From Ambrosia x helenae (Eukaryota; Streptophyta; Magnoliopsida; Asterales; Asteraceae): 64,000 nt of DNA. Within the stretch, counting starts at the first letter, position 1, and every line of letters starts with the position of its first letter. The position numbers and the translations under genes were made by a program. Positions 44,103 to 55,045 of the stretch are shown here, piece by piece. Location of the stretch: the NCBI GenBank assembly GCA_030844895.1, contig CM061227.1, forward strand, positions 108,346,659 through 108,410,658. Direction: 5' to 3'. The notes under the pieces were generated by a model. The model was not told the DNA's origin. It ran no database searches and worked only from the letters and a program-made list of their open reading frames with translations.

Positions 44103-45690
44103 CTAGTGGGGTGTCCGTGCGTTGCGGCGGGAAACAACATTTATAACGTTTCCGTTAAACCATGATCAATTAACCAAAATATTTGTTTTGGTGTTATGCA
44201 TAATCATTAGCGGAGTGTGAACTACATTAACCACAATCGAAACATTCGAATCCTATGTACTAGAGGAAGTGCAAGCACATGAATGTATACATAGCAATAA
44301 TTGTGAGAAACGCTAAGCAAAAAATTAGGGTGATCATGAGGAACTGGGAAGTAACACACATAACCACAAACCCTAATTGTAAACACATTGGTGATTGTTC
44401 GGAAATACATAATCTAACCTGAAATTGTGAAACAATGTTAATTCAACGTTTATAAAGGACAGATACGTTGGTTGATTTTAGATCGTTTTCGTTTCAGTTA
44501 TTACTTAACCCTAATATATTTTTTTAATGGAAAACACTATAACAATACTATAATCAAATTAAAGAGACTGCAATACTCGTTTATACGGTGTAATAATACT
44601 AAGAAAATATTAACAATGAAAAAATTATGGACGTTTAAAATCGTGGGGGTAGTTGGTTAAAATAAGGCTGCGAAAATGTAATTACTATTTAAATAAATAA
44701 AATTTGAGTACAGTTGAGAGGAAAATGTGTAAGTATTGTATAAAAAACATATGGTGTGTTGTACTCTAATCAGTTATAATTGTAAAACTTAAATACTAAA
44801 AGGTCATTTGGAAATTTATTATAATATAATATAGATAGTATAGATTGGTTATTACTTAACCTCAACACATTATTTTTTTAAATTTAAAAAAAAAACTATA
44901 GCAATACTATACTCAAATTAAAAAGAAAAAAAATGCTCATTTATACAGTTTAATAATATTAAGAAAATATTAACATGTGAAAAATTTATGGACATTTAAA
45001 AATCGTGGGGTAGTTGGTTAAAATAAGGGTGAAAAGTATAATTATTATTTAAATAAAGGGAATCAAGTATAGTTGAGGGATAAATGTGTAAGTATTGTGT
45101 AAGTAGTTAACATGTGCATTGTGTGTTGTACTCTAACCAATTATATATGTACAACTTGAATTTAAGACATCAATGGGAAATGTATTAATAAAGTTTAGAT
45201 GATTTCAGTTCATTTTCGTTCTTTTCTTTTGTTTTTGTTTTGGTTATTGCTTAACCCTAACATATTTTTTTTTAAATAAAAAACTATAGCAATACTATAC
45301 TCAAATTAAAGAGAATAAAATGTTCTTTTATACGGTGCAATAATATTAGGAAAATATTATCATCTGAAAAAGTTATGAACGTTAAAAAATCTTGGAAGTA
45401 GATGGTTAAAATAAAGATGCAAAAGTATAATTAGTATTTAAATAAACAAAAATTGAGTAAAGTTGATGAGGCAAATATGTAAGTATAGTATAAAATTATA
45501 ATATAGTATAGATAGATAAAGTAGGAAAACTGTAACTAATAAGGGTGTATGTGCAAGTTATGTTTGAAAAGACATAAATGCCCTTAAAAAGTAGTTAACA
45601 CATGCATTATGTGTTGTACTTTAAGCATTTATAATTGTATTACTTAAAAATCAAGAGGTCTTTGTGAAATGCTTTATAAGATAGTATAGA
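44103..45690 (-). mobile_element. Nonautonomous Helitron inside the hAT element
   Basis: The minus strand starts TCTATACTATCTTATAAAGC (from 45690) and ends CCCCACTAG (44103), between A and T. A degenerate hairpin, CCGCCGCAACGCACGG, lies just before the end. The interior consists largely of three diverged tandem units of about 350 bp. No Rep/helicase. Same family as 20364-21204. Confidence 0.85.
44470..45660. repeat. Three diverged tandem units inside the Helitron
   Basis: Each unit has ...ttattacttaaccctaa, then caatactatactcaaattaaagag, then aatattaagaaaatattaac, then gtagttggttaaaataa and finally tgtgttgtactctaa. Units lie at about 44480-44790, 44850-45140 and 45225-45640. Between units 1 and 2 stands ataatatagatagtatagat, resembling the Helitron 5' end. 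Confidence 0.75.
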
Positions 45691-45977
45691 TATCTCTATC
45701 TCTCTCTCAAAGCTTTCCATCTTCACAAGAATGGAGCTCACCGGAAAACTCAATTTTCTTCTCCCTCTTGACTCTTATCTATTTTATCTTCCATTTTTTA
45801 CTTTAACAACACAATAACACATAATTTTAGAGGTTTAACTAAAAAAACTCTTTGTAAAATACTCATATTACAAGAAATCTTAGGTTCGCCGGAGGGTAAT
45901 CGGACGTGGTTTCGCCGATGGGTACGGTGGGCACATGCCCACCCTTTGGTTTTAGTGGATCCGCCCCTGCGTCTAGG

Positions 45978-47065
45978 GGTAACAATTTCTGTCCATCTAA
46001 CAATATGTGTTGGGGGCCGCGAGCGGACCTGCGCGAATGAGCCACGAGCCACATGGCTTGCTAACATCACAGCACCTATAAGTGAACGATGGCGTAAGCA
46101 ATCGAAAGTGACTCTGATCGCGTGGGCTAGCGAATAAATAAAGGGAAGAGTTGCAGGTGGGAATAAAAGGAAGAGTTGCAGGTGGGAAAACAAATCGGGT
46201 TTTGAGGTGAAGAGAGAATAAAAGAAAGAAAATGAGTACTTAGATTTGTTTAAATTTTTAATGTTATTTGGTTTGAGCAGGTGGGAATAAAATGTTTCGT
46301 TTTTTAATGTCAATGTTAGTTTTTTTAAGTAGTTTTTAATGGAATGTTACACTTTTTAAAATTTGTTTTTACAGGATAATATGTGTTGTAATGTTTTTAA
46401 TTTATGTAATATAATCTTTTTTATTTTGTTTATTAATATTAAAAAAATGGATGAAGCCATCGCTCACCTTGAGCTACAACGGGGTCAAGTGAATGAACTC
46501 ATGTTTTATCCATTATCATGTCAACGTCCAGGTGACGTGAAATGATAAGATAATATTTGTGTTCACCTTGAGCCACAACACATAGCCTAAGGACAATGCA
46601 TAGAAGATAGATAATTAAAACTACAGCCTTTAAAATTCCATCGCAAATAGCATTTTTGTTATAATCATGAGAGGCATCGCGTCCATGAGGATTTACGTGT
46701 GTTATCTGGGTTATTAAAAAATATGTTTTTTAGGCTTTAACGAAATACAAAATTTAAGCTAAATTTTATGTACGATCAGTTGTATAACAGTAAACATAAC
46801 ATTTATCAAAATCATAGCATTTTAATGAGTGAAATTGCATACAGTAACATGTTAATATCTAACCGGTGATTCGTGAAGCAGCGATGTTTATTCTTTCTTT
46901 TATTTAGTAGGTTAAATGTGTATTGTGCTTATAAATGTTATTGGCCTTATGGGTTAATAATTTTTAAGTTTTAAATTGATTATTAGTGGGCCTAAATTTT
47001 AAGTGTTAAATGTGTTTTTCTATTTAAAAATTACGTGTGTATGTGTGTTTGTATATATAGGGATC
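45978..47065. other. Intron interval without a gene
   Basis: AT-rich, with a direct repeat of gtgggaataaaaggaagagttgcag type near 46140-46190. A small frame at 46447-46545 (MDEAIAHLELQRGQVNELM) has no family I recognise. Nothing else is supported. Confidence 0.4.
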
Positions 47066-47649
47066 GTTAAAATGAGAACTAGGTTGAGTTGTGAGAACAA
47101 TATGAGACATAAAAGGAAGGAAATGAGAGATCTACCATGGTTAATCCAATCACATATTTTTTTTTCTCTTTTTTCCTTTATTTATTAAAAGAGGCTTTAT
47201 TACGTAACAGCTTAGTTGGGATGAAAAACGTCAAAAAGTCAATAGATTGCGCTTTTTTAAGTGTTTCGCTTAACTTATTGTGAATATTGGTTGTATGGAT
47301 GGTAGATTTGTAAAAAAAATTTCAAAAGCCAAAAGCCAAAAACCAAGATTTCTAAGTTTTCAAAAACAGTTTTTCCACCCTTAAAAGTCAAAACAGAAAT
47401 AGTTTTTGGGTTACACAAACAGCTTATTGACTTATTTGTTTTTTGAAAAAGCAAATAAGTCAATAAGTTGTTTTAAAACTCATCCACAATCACCCTCTAA
47501 ATAAAACAAGAAAAAAGTATTTACTTATTTATGAAAACTGTAGAATTCAGTCGGCCGGGTTTTATTATAAAGAAATTTAAATTTAAATTATTTAAAATTT
47601 ATCAAATTTTCTGTAGCAAAGATAACATATTTTCTTTTAAAAAGAAATG

Positions 47650-47940
47650 CCTATTTTAACACCCAACAAATTGGTGTCCTGATTACACAGGGCACACATC
47701 ATTGTGAAAGCACACATACGTCCTGGGTGAAGACACGTCTTAGGTGCTCGTCCGCAAGTAGTGTTGGGTAGTCAGAACCCACCTAGTCACTAAATCTGGA
47801 GAAAAACCCGACCGCCACCCACCAAAAGACACGACGATAAAGAATCAGTAAAACTCGGGCGAGATCAGGAATCGAACCTGAGACCTTTCGGTCCCAAGTC
47901 TTATCCTTCACTTCCCATGCCTCTCCACCACAAGGGTGGG
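47650..47940 (-). mobile_element. tRNA-derived SINE
   Basis: The minus strand begins near 47940 with TGGTGGAGAGGCATGGG (A-box-like), followed about 40 nt later by TCAGGTTCGATTCCTGATC, a strong B box in a T-stem-like context. About 200 bp of unrelated body follows, down to ccaatttgttgggtgttaa. The layout is that of a plant SINE. No clean target duplication was identified. Confidence 0.6.
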
Positions 47941-48000
47941 GGCGTCAAATACTAAACTAAAGATTACGTACTTCCAATAGAGAGATCAGATATGGATTAC

Positions 48001-48894
48001 CATGAGCATGGCTTTTATGTGCTTGTTAGTGAGGCCGAAGACCTTGTCGTTCTTAAGTCGTATTAGAATGTCAATAATATCCTCCGCTTCCTCATGTGAC
48101 TTAATGCGTCGATCATTGAGGTGTTCATCGATGAGTTGTTCATAAAACAAATCAAAATCATGAAAGCATTTGTCTAGCCGAGCCATCTTGCACATGAACC
48201 TATCAACCAAACCTACAAAAGGCAGACCAGGCCAAATATCCGAAACAAAGAGGTCCGCTAGAACTGCCTGATGTTCAATAAGTAGTCTAGTAACCTTTTT
48301 TCTTTCATGTTCATCTTGGTACCTCTTGCCAAAACCAACTCTCATAATGATACTATTTGTCACACTCTTAGCGATATCGCTTAAGTTTACATGCTTAGAC
48401 GAACGTGCTAGCCCATGAATCTTATTCATGGCATGTGAGACCTCATCTTCACGAATATACCTAAAAGATTGTATCCTTTTAGGGCTTAATAGATGAGTTG
48501 TAAAAATCTTTCGCATCTCTCTCCAGTTGTCATTGTAGGGGCAAAATGCTACATCTAGCCCATTGTAAGATAACTTTTGGCAGCCAAGCAAAGGTGGCCT
48601 GCTGCAAAAGATACTATCTTGGGTCTTCATGACTTATTTCGCTAGACTCGCTGATGAAACAACGATAGTTGGGACGAAGCCAAAGCGAAGAGATATGATT
48701 GGGCCATAGGATTTTGAGAGTTGCCATAGGGATGTATGGAGGCTTGATTGATCTATCTGGTGCAAGTTTCCAATAAAGGGTAGTCCAGTTGGACCTGGTG
48801 GGTTGAATCTTGATTTGTTTTTGATGATTTTGGGAAGAAAGTAGAGGAGAGATAGGAGTGGAAGAGACAAAAGGACCAGAAAAACTAGTTCCAT
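48001..48894 (-). pseudogene. Cytochrome P450 exon 1 with premature stop
   Basis: Starts at the ATG at 48894 (MELVFLVLLSLPLLSLLYFL, an ER anchor), with a Pro-rich hinge PPGPTGLPFIGN at residues 32-43. The exon ends ...IKAMLM before GTAATCC, 298 codons. Codon 87 is TAA (48634-48636) in SLAK-stop-VMKTQD. P450s of this type have Glu here, so one G-to-T change in GAA would explain it. The rest is open and well conserved (FCPYNDNWREMRKI, FGKRYQDE). The upstream in-frame GTG at 48918 is not needed as a start. A TATATAA-like box lies at 48931-48939. A single stop in an otherwise perfect gene suggests a recent null allele or a sequencing error. Confidence 0.88.
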
Positions 48895-49797
48895 AGTTGA
48901 GATGTTGAGAACGTGCACTAGGAGTTCTTGTTATATAGACTAACGAAACCAAGACAAAAATCAAGTAAAAGTGGTACATGCAATGAACCTACTAAGATTC
49001 CCTGTGCGTTGTAACATGCATTCAGTCGGTATCAATCTGATTCGTTACAGTAACAATATGATACCCACACACAATATAGCAACCGAAAAGGATATGCACA
49101 TATCAACGTATGTTGCATATCGATCGAAAACCATAAAAACAAATATAATGGTACTTCTGTTTTTCAACGAGACCAGTTCGGTTCATCAATGTATTGTTTG
49201 CTGTTTATTATACTAAGATTTAGATGTCACTTATTTTAACATATTAATTTGTATTCAAATGATCTATATTGTATTATAAAGCATTTCACACAAGATATAA
49301 AAAAATTAACTAATTACTGGATTTCATTAAAAAATTGCAATTTTATAAATTTAGTAATTACTACATTTCTTTAAAAAATGCAATTTTATATATAACAAAA
49401 TTATACTAAAAGGTTTCTACACTTACAAATATATACCTATACCCCTTAAAAAGATTGTAAGAATCAATAAAAGTCGAACTTTACGTAAAAAAAAAAAGAT
49501 AATTTTGTGATGCCTTTTCTTAAATAAAAAAAAAGGTGTGCACATGAATTGGTTCACGAACCCAAACCGAATCAAAACCGGTCTTTCAAACCAGCGAAAC
49601 CGGGACCTAACCGAATCAAAACCGGTTCAGACACGAACCGGCACCAAACACGAACTGGTTTGGTTCCTAGAAAAAACCGATATACGCACATCTATAAAGT
49701 TCTCGGGTTGGGATGTCAATTATGTGGAATATTTTCAACTAACCTACCTTCCAATTTTACTTTCCGATGCCACTGATAGAAATTTATGGTACACTTG
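48895..49797. other. P450 upstream region
   Basis: Promoter side of the P450. It contains a tctatattgtattataaag segment near 49262 like a Helitron 5' end, but no matching 3' end was found. A CGGTTT/AACCAAACC-rich segment (49540-49690) follows. The target site acttg (49793-49797) precedes the next LTR. Confidence 0.5.
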
Positions 49798-50882
49798 TGA
49801 AGAAACACGAATCCTAGATTATCTGATGAGCGCTAATCCGAGGAGTCTTTCTACGGTATTTGATAAAGGGAGTGTGTTTATAAAATACGTGTGGGTCTAA
49901 GAACAAGACCAAGGAGTTTAGAAGACTACCGATTAGAAGAGCCGAGCCTCTAAAAGTTAGTGAAATAAACAAGGGGTTGAAGAAGGTACGAAGGAGTTCG
50001 TATTCTTCTTGAATGAAAGTATATGTGATATTAGATGCCAACAAAAGGAGAAGGAGCTTCTCCTTTTATAGTACCTAGCTACCATACTTTCTCAGCCCAT
50101 CCTCTACCCTTGACGGGGCCCGGCCCAGGTAGAGGTGTCTCCAAGAATCCGGCCCAAGTCCTTAAGCCCATTTGGTGCAAGTGGGTTTTGGTAAAAAGGA
50201 GAAAGTAAAATACTAAGGGGGATGTTACCGTCCTGACAATTGTACACGTGGCGCCCATCGAGTGGATGCTGGTGGTCGGCGGACACGTGGCGCCCGCCTA
50301 TTGGTAGACCGAGGGCAGTGGATAATCATGCCTTTTCTTGGATGTCGAGACAGGTTGAGAAAGTCTGATGTCAAGAAGATATCTTGGCTGGGAGGTTGCC
50401 ACGTCGTCGTCCTTTCTGCATGTAAGACTGAGAGCCGTCTCTTATTGGAGAGGAACTCTGACGGGCAGCCTGTTGCGTCAGAGATATTTTATCTGGGGCA
50501 GGGGTGAGTCCCAAGGCTGCCACAAAAGGTATCTTCAGTTGTGTTGGCGAAGCTTCTTTTGGCTTGCTGGGGAAGCTTCGAAGCGTGTTGGGTCCGCTGA
50601 CGTAGAATGGGCGGACGATGTTGCGCCTGGCGACGATTATGCGCCAGGGTGTATCGCCGACGTAAAACGGGCGGGTAATGCTACTCCTGGCGTCAGTTGG
50701 ACGCCAGATGTATCTCCGACGTAGAACAGGCGGGTGGACGCCAGGCGTTCCGCTGACGTAAAACGGGCGGATTGACGCTAGACGATTCGCTGACGTAAAA
50801 CGGGCGGATGGACGCCAGGCGATGCCAGTTCTAGTTGGGCGATGGTATGGTATGTGTAATGTTTTGATACCATATCCCTTCA
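49798..50882 (-). repeat. 3' LTR of the second Tat element
   Basis: 1085 bp, TGAAGA to CCTTCA, same family as 981-2068 but with more differences, including changes in the 16-bp word shared by U3 and the antisense promoter. The PPT follows at 50883-50893. Confidence 0.9.
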
Positions 50883-51077
50883 AGTTCCCCCAGTCCAGTG
50901 CTTTCATGCGCCTTTGGTAGGGGAGTGTTGGACTTGATGTTACAAGTGTACTTTGAGTTACATCCAGTCATTACTGGGTTTTCATGTAACAAAGTGGACT
51001 TGTGTTTTGTGTGTGACCTTCATCAACTGGTGCGCGCACAGTGATCAAGCTGTGGGCGTATGACGAAATGAGCGTTT

Positions 51078-51415
51078 GGTCTAGCGCGTAGCCATGGATC
51101 CTAGAGAGGCGTCGGGCTTGTTTGGCGCGATCGGAAGTTTGTGGAAATAAAAATTTTCAAAATTTTTGTTCTGTCGCGCAGGCGTGGAGCCTAGATAGAC
51201 GTCGGGCCTGTTTGCGCGGTCAGAAGTTTGTGAAATTGAATATTTTCAAAATTTTTGTTCTGGCGCGCTGGGTGGAGCCAAGATAGGCGTCGGGCCTGTT
51301 TGCGCGGTCAGAAGTTTGTGAAAATGAAAATTTTCAAAATTTTTGTTCTGGCGCGCAGGCGTGGAGCCTAGATAGGCGTCGGGCCTGTTTGCGCGGTCAG
51401 AAGTTTGTGAAAAGT
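51078..51415. repeat. 90-bp tandem repeat of the second Tat element
   Basis: About four units with the same pattern as 2335-2770 (ggcgcgcaggcgtggagcctagataggcg), but using gcgcggtcagaagtttgtg, so the arrays have diverged and partly homogenised within each copy. Confidence 0.88.
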
Positions 51416-51499
51416 GGTTTTTTGTCGCTGTCTGCGCCTGCATTTACTCCGCATTGAATTTGTCTTTTTGGGATTTGTGTGAATTCAAGGCGGGAATGT

Positions 51500-51860
51500 T
51501 TGAAGTTGAAAAGACATGGCTGACAGTTGGTACACCTGCCTTGGAGATCGTGTCTGACAGTTACTGTGACTGTTGAGTTGCTAGGCCGCCACGTGTCGTG
51601 CATCTGATGCGTGGGGATAGCTGTTAGTGATGGTTTTAAACGTGGGCGTACACGTGTCGAGCATCGGCATCGTTTGCCAGCTGGGGTAGGACAACCGTTA
51701 AGCGAGTGGGCCACGCGCGGCGCGTGGGCCGTCTGGTCACGTGGGCTGTCTAACGTCTCTATCTGCCATTGGACCCTTGCGCGAAAAGGATGTTGGTGAT
51801 GATTTCTCTTCCTGCCATTGCATTAAATGCGATGGGTATAAATATGTGCCTTTTGTCATT
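51500..51860 (+). promoter_or_regulatory. Promoter of the antisense gene, copy 2
   Basis: CACGTG at 51590, 51651 and 51738 and TATAAATA at 51837-51844, about 145 bp before the ATG at 51982. Order and spacing match copy 1 (2871-3220), although the surrounding sequence has many substitutions. Confidence 0.7.
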
Positions 51861-51981
51861 GTCTTCGTTTCATTCTCCCCTTGAAAGAAATTTCTCAAGT
51901 TTTCTCCATCGAGTTAGCAGTTTTTCCGATCATCTTTCAAAGAATTTCCTCAAGTTTTTGTCTTTTTTTCCTTTCTTGAAA

Positions 51982-53973
51982 ATGTCGTCTGAAGACAAGA
52001 AGGCCGAGCTGGCGATGAAAGATGCGCATATTTCTTGGTCCAAAGACAAATTTCGGTCTTTGGTCAAGAAATACAATATTTTACGTGAGTGGGAGCCGGA
52101 GTTGCCGGAGAAAGGGCAGACTCCGGTAGACTGCCTGGAGGGGAAAATATGCCTCTACGAGGCGTATTTTCAAAAGGGTTTGTTCCGGTTGCCGGGGTCC
52201 CGGTTTCTGATCTCTGTTTTGCAGAAGTATGGGGTGCATATCTCTCAAATGAGCCCCTTTGAGGTGATGAGGGTTATGCACTTTGAAGCCACATGCCGGT
52301 CGTTGACGAGGGAGCCGGAGTTCGAACACTTCAACGTGTTCTACAAGCTTGAGGTGAAGGAGTCCGGTTGGGTGTCCTTTGTTGAAAGGTCGAAGAGTGT
52401 TAGCTTGATCGTGCCGAAGAGCTCTCCTAAGACTCTTCGTGAGTGGAAGAAGTGTTTCTTCTTCGTGAAGAAGGAGGTTATCCCTGTAGAGATGGCGAAG
52501 CTGGAGCTTCGTGCTGGGCAGAAGGCTCCTTCCTTCGAGGTTGTGAAGGATTTCCAGGATGAGGTGTGGTTTTTGGAGCTCTGTGCGCATCCTAGTCATC
52601 TGGATAACTTGGATAAGTTGGATGAGGGTATCCTTCGTTTGTTGGGGTTGAGCCGTCTGGGCGTCAGAGAAGGTTATGACGTGGCGCCTGTGGGTGAAGC
52701 TGGGCCGCTGTCCGTTGAACGTGAGTACTTCGGCTTTGTTTATATTTTGTTTTTCCTTTGTTTTTGACGCCATTTCGTTTTTGGCAGGCGAGTTGTTATT
52801 TGAAGTTTTTGCTGCCCGTGCTATGAAGACCACTTATTTGGCGGTACCCGAGGGGGGGGGGGGTGTCCGAGTTAGAGCTGAAGGTGGAGAACTTTCTGTT
52901 CCCCACGCCGATGGAAGGTGCGCGTTCAAGTCGGTTTTCTAATCAATCCCGAGCCGTTATCCGTATGTACGGCGGCTGGGATTGATTATGTATTTTTATC
53001 CGACGATGAGTCGAGTGGCTCGTCGTCCGATTTAATTCATCGTTCGCGTCGCTCTGCAAGTGGCGGTGGATCCAGTGCGTCTGCAGCCGCGGCGCCAGGT
53101 GGTGGAAAGGCCGGTGAGTCCGGCGTGGCTGAAGGAGTGACTACTGAAAGTAAGTGTTCTGACCTTCTTTGAGCTTTTTGTAGTTTCTTATGTTCTGTAG
53201 GTTGATCCTTGCTTTCTTTGTTTGTAGGTCACAAGCGTAAACAGCCAGAGACTGTTGAAGAGGATGTAGCTAAAGGTCCGTCTCCTAAGCGGGCGGCGAC
53301 AGGTGGTGGTGATGTTGATCCGCCACAGGGTTTGGAGCTTGATCCCCCGCCGGTGCGTGAGCCCTTTTATAAGAAGGCTTTGAAGAAACTGAGTAGTAAG
53401 TACCTTTTTAATGCGCCCTTTCGTGTTTTTTGAGTTTTTCTGATCAATTCTATCGAATCTTTAATGCATCCTTCTTGTTTTTCTGTAGGTTCTATTCCTC
53501 CGTCTGTGAAGCAATATCAGGAGGAGCGAAAGAAAACGTTGGAGGAGGAGCGGGTCCCGGGCTGAGGCTGCGCATCAATAGGAGTTGACGCGCAAAAAGG
53601 AGGAGGAGGAGGAGCGCAGGCTGGCGTTGTTGAAGCAGCATGAGGATTTGGTGAAGATTAAGAAAGAACAGGCCCAAGGGATGGGCGCTCAGGGCGGTGA
53701 TGGCTCGCGGACCGAGCCCGCCTTTGTTGATTTGGGTGAGAGGGACGTACAAAAAACGTCGCCTCAGGGGGTTGGGATCGATGATCCCAAACTGAAGAAA
53801 GTTGAAGGCGGTGGAGCGTCTTCGAGTGCTCCTGCCTTTAGGTTGGACGCTCCGGTTTATATGCCTGGGTGGCGTATATCCGAAAGTTTTCGTTTCCTCA
53901 ACCCGTTCGTGGCTGAGGAATTCGTTAACTATGCGCTTCCTCCAGCTGAACGCGAGCACCATCGTTCTCATAA
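51982..53973 (+). pseudogene. Antisense extra ORF of the Tat element (copy 2), 5' part
   Basis: Exon 1 (51982-52720) is intact: MSSEDKKAELAMKDAHISW, then LFRLPGSRFLISVLQKYGVH and SPFEVMRVMHFEATCRS, resembling PF04195 (Transposase_28), ending at a gtgagt donor. Further exons are 52788-53149, 53228-53395 and 53489 onward, with gtaagt donors and ..gtag or ..gcag acceptors. Exon 3 has the KRKQPETVEEDVAKGPSPKR segment that is deleted in copy 1. Damage here: a long G run at 52853-52863 shifts frame, about 12 bp are lost near 52925, and a 1-nt gain near 53551 shifts the coiled-coil exon. Family C splits exon 4 after 53973. Confidence 0.78.
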
Positions 53974-53999
53974 TGTGACATCCGTCACTTTTTATTTTT

Positions 54000-54034
<35 letters not shown>

Positions 54035-54261
54035 AATCACTTATTTTTTTTTAGTTAGTTAAAAAAAAAAAAAAATTTATTTTAACCAAACCCAATACAT
54101 AACCCAAACCATAACCAAACCATTAGCCTAAACCCAATGCTCCTTTGTGGGTTTCCTGAAGCCCAACAGCCCAGCTGAATCGGCCCACCAGACAAGCCCA
54201 AGAAGCAGCCCAATTCCCCTTCCCCTTGTACCTGTTTTAAAACAAAAAAAAATAATAATAA

Positions 54262-54333
54262 ACGCTGCTGCCCGGCCTCGAACCCGGGTCAGCAGCACAA
54301 CACCTTCATGTCCAACCATCTGTGCTACACTAG
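54262..54333 (-). other. tRNA-like module, antisense, family C LTR
   Basis: Minus strand: TAGCACAGATGGTTGGAC (A box), then ACCCGGGTTCGAGGCCGGG (B box in a pairing context). The second LTR has it at 59969-60041 with one B-box change (GTTTGAGG). Confidence 0.65.
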
Positions 54334-54970
54334 ACTTTTGAAAGAATGCTAACCTGAATTATATATATAAACACTTCTAACTGTTTCCCCTTCTCCTTCC
54401 TTATCTGTTGTTGCTGTGCGACATTGATGGCCAACCAAAGCTTGATTTTTGGAACAAATTAATCACCATTAATTATTTATTTGACCAATAACTTAATGCT
54501 CGTCAACCTTATATCTCCATTAACGCGTTTAAACGCGTGAAGACCATTTCTTGGCAATCAATTTGGAGTCAAAATCATTATTAACATTCCATATCAACCC
54601 ACATCAACACCTTATAAATACCCGTTTTTTTATCAATTGAACCTGCACACACACATACACACATATATGCGATTAACAAAACCTCACTTTCAATTTCTGC
54701 TAACACTCGTCGAGACAAGCATAAATCGCTCGAGTTGACTTTTCGATTGACCGAGCTATAAACGCGATTCGTCATTGTAAGTCTTGATTTTTCTGTTAGG
54801 ATATGTTAGTCGGCCATATACGAACAATAGCCCCAACATTACAGGGGCTATTGATCGTTAAATCATGTTATTGAATAGCTAGGGCTCGATTTGTATGAAT
54901 TTGGGGAAGAACACCATTGTAACTTGTGTATATAATTATTTCAAATCAGAATCTATCACAAAAACGAACC

Positions 54971-55045
54971 ATAGACCAGTTGGTTGAGACAAGTTGTGGT
55001 AAGACTTGAACCGGCCTATGGCCCAGGTTCGATTCCCACCATAAA
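54971..55045 (+). other. tRNA-like module, sense, family C LTR
   Basis: Plus strand: TAGACCAGTTGGTTGAGAC (A box), then about 38 nt later CCCAGGTTCGATTCCCACC (B box), followed by a T run that could end Pol III transcripts. The second LTR copy is at 60678-60752. Confidence 0.65.

Larger units (their letters stand above)
43428..45969. mobile_element. Nonautonomous hAT element
   Basis: Ends CAGTGGCGGAACCAGAA and, inverted, CAGGGGCGGATCCACTAAAA, the usual form of plant hAT termini. An exact 8-bp duplication, cgtctagg, lies at 43420-43427 and 45970-45977. Without the Helitron it is about 950 bp. No transposase is encoded. Confidence 0.92.
42460..48000 (-). other. P450 intron, 5.5 kb, transposon-filled
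   Basis: GT donor (GTAATCC) at 47994-48000 and an ...TTTAG acceptor at 42460. P450 introns at this conserved position are usually short; here it has been enlarged by a hAT element with a Helitron inside, a SINE, a dispersed repeat (47066-47220) and a hairpin (47418-47472). The small ORFs at 42784-42999, 46363-46545 and elsewhere lack homology. Confidence 0.85.

Noticed and set aside
45798..46313. 171-codon minus-strand frame
   Set aside because: Crosses the hAT terminus and its target duplication, so it cannot be a single gene.
47222..47510. Complete MITE around the 47418 hairpin
   Set aside because: Outer ends could not be matched as inverted repeats with a target duplication.
48895..48918. 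GTG at 48918 as P450 start
   Set aside because: The ATG at 48894 gives the normal hydrophobic P450 N-terminus; the upstream codons add only HVLNIST before it.
49260..49330. Third Helitron
   Set aside because: A 5'-end-like word only (tctatattgtattataaag); no hairpin plus CTAG end in the following sequence.
52081..52833. 250-codon minus-strand frame
   Set aside because: Shadow of antisense-gene exon 1, which has splice-site and paralogue support on the plus strand.
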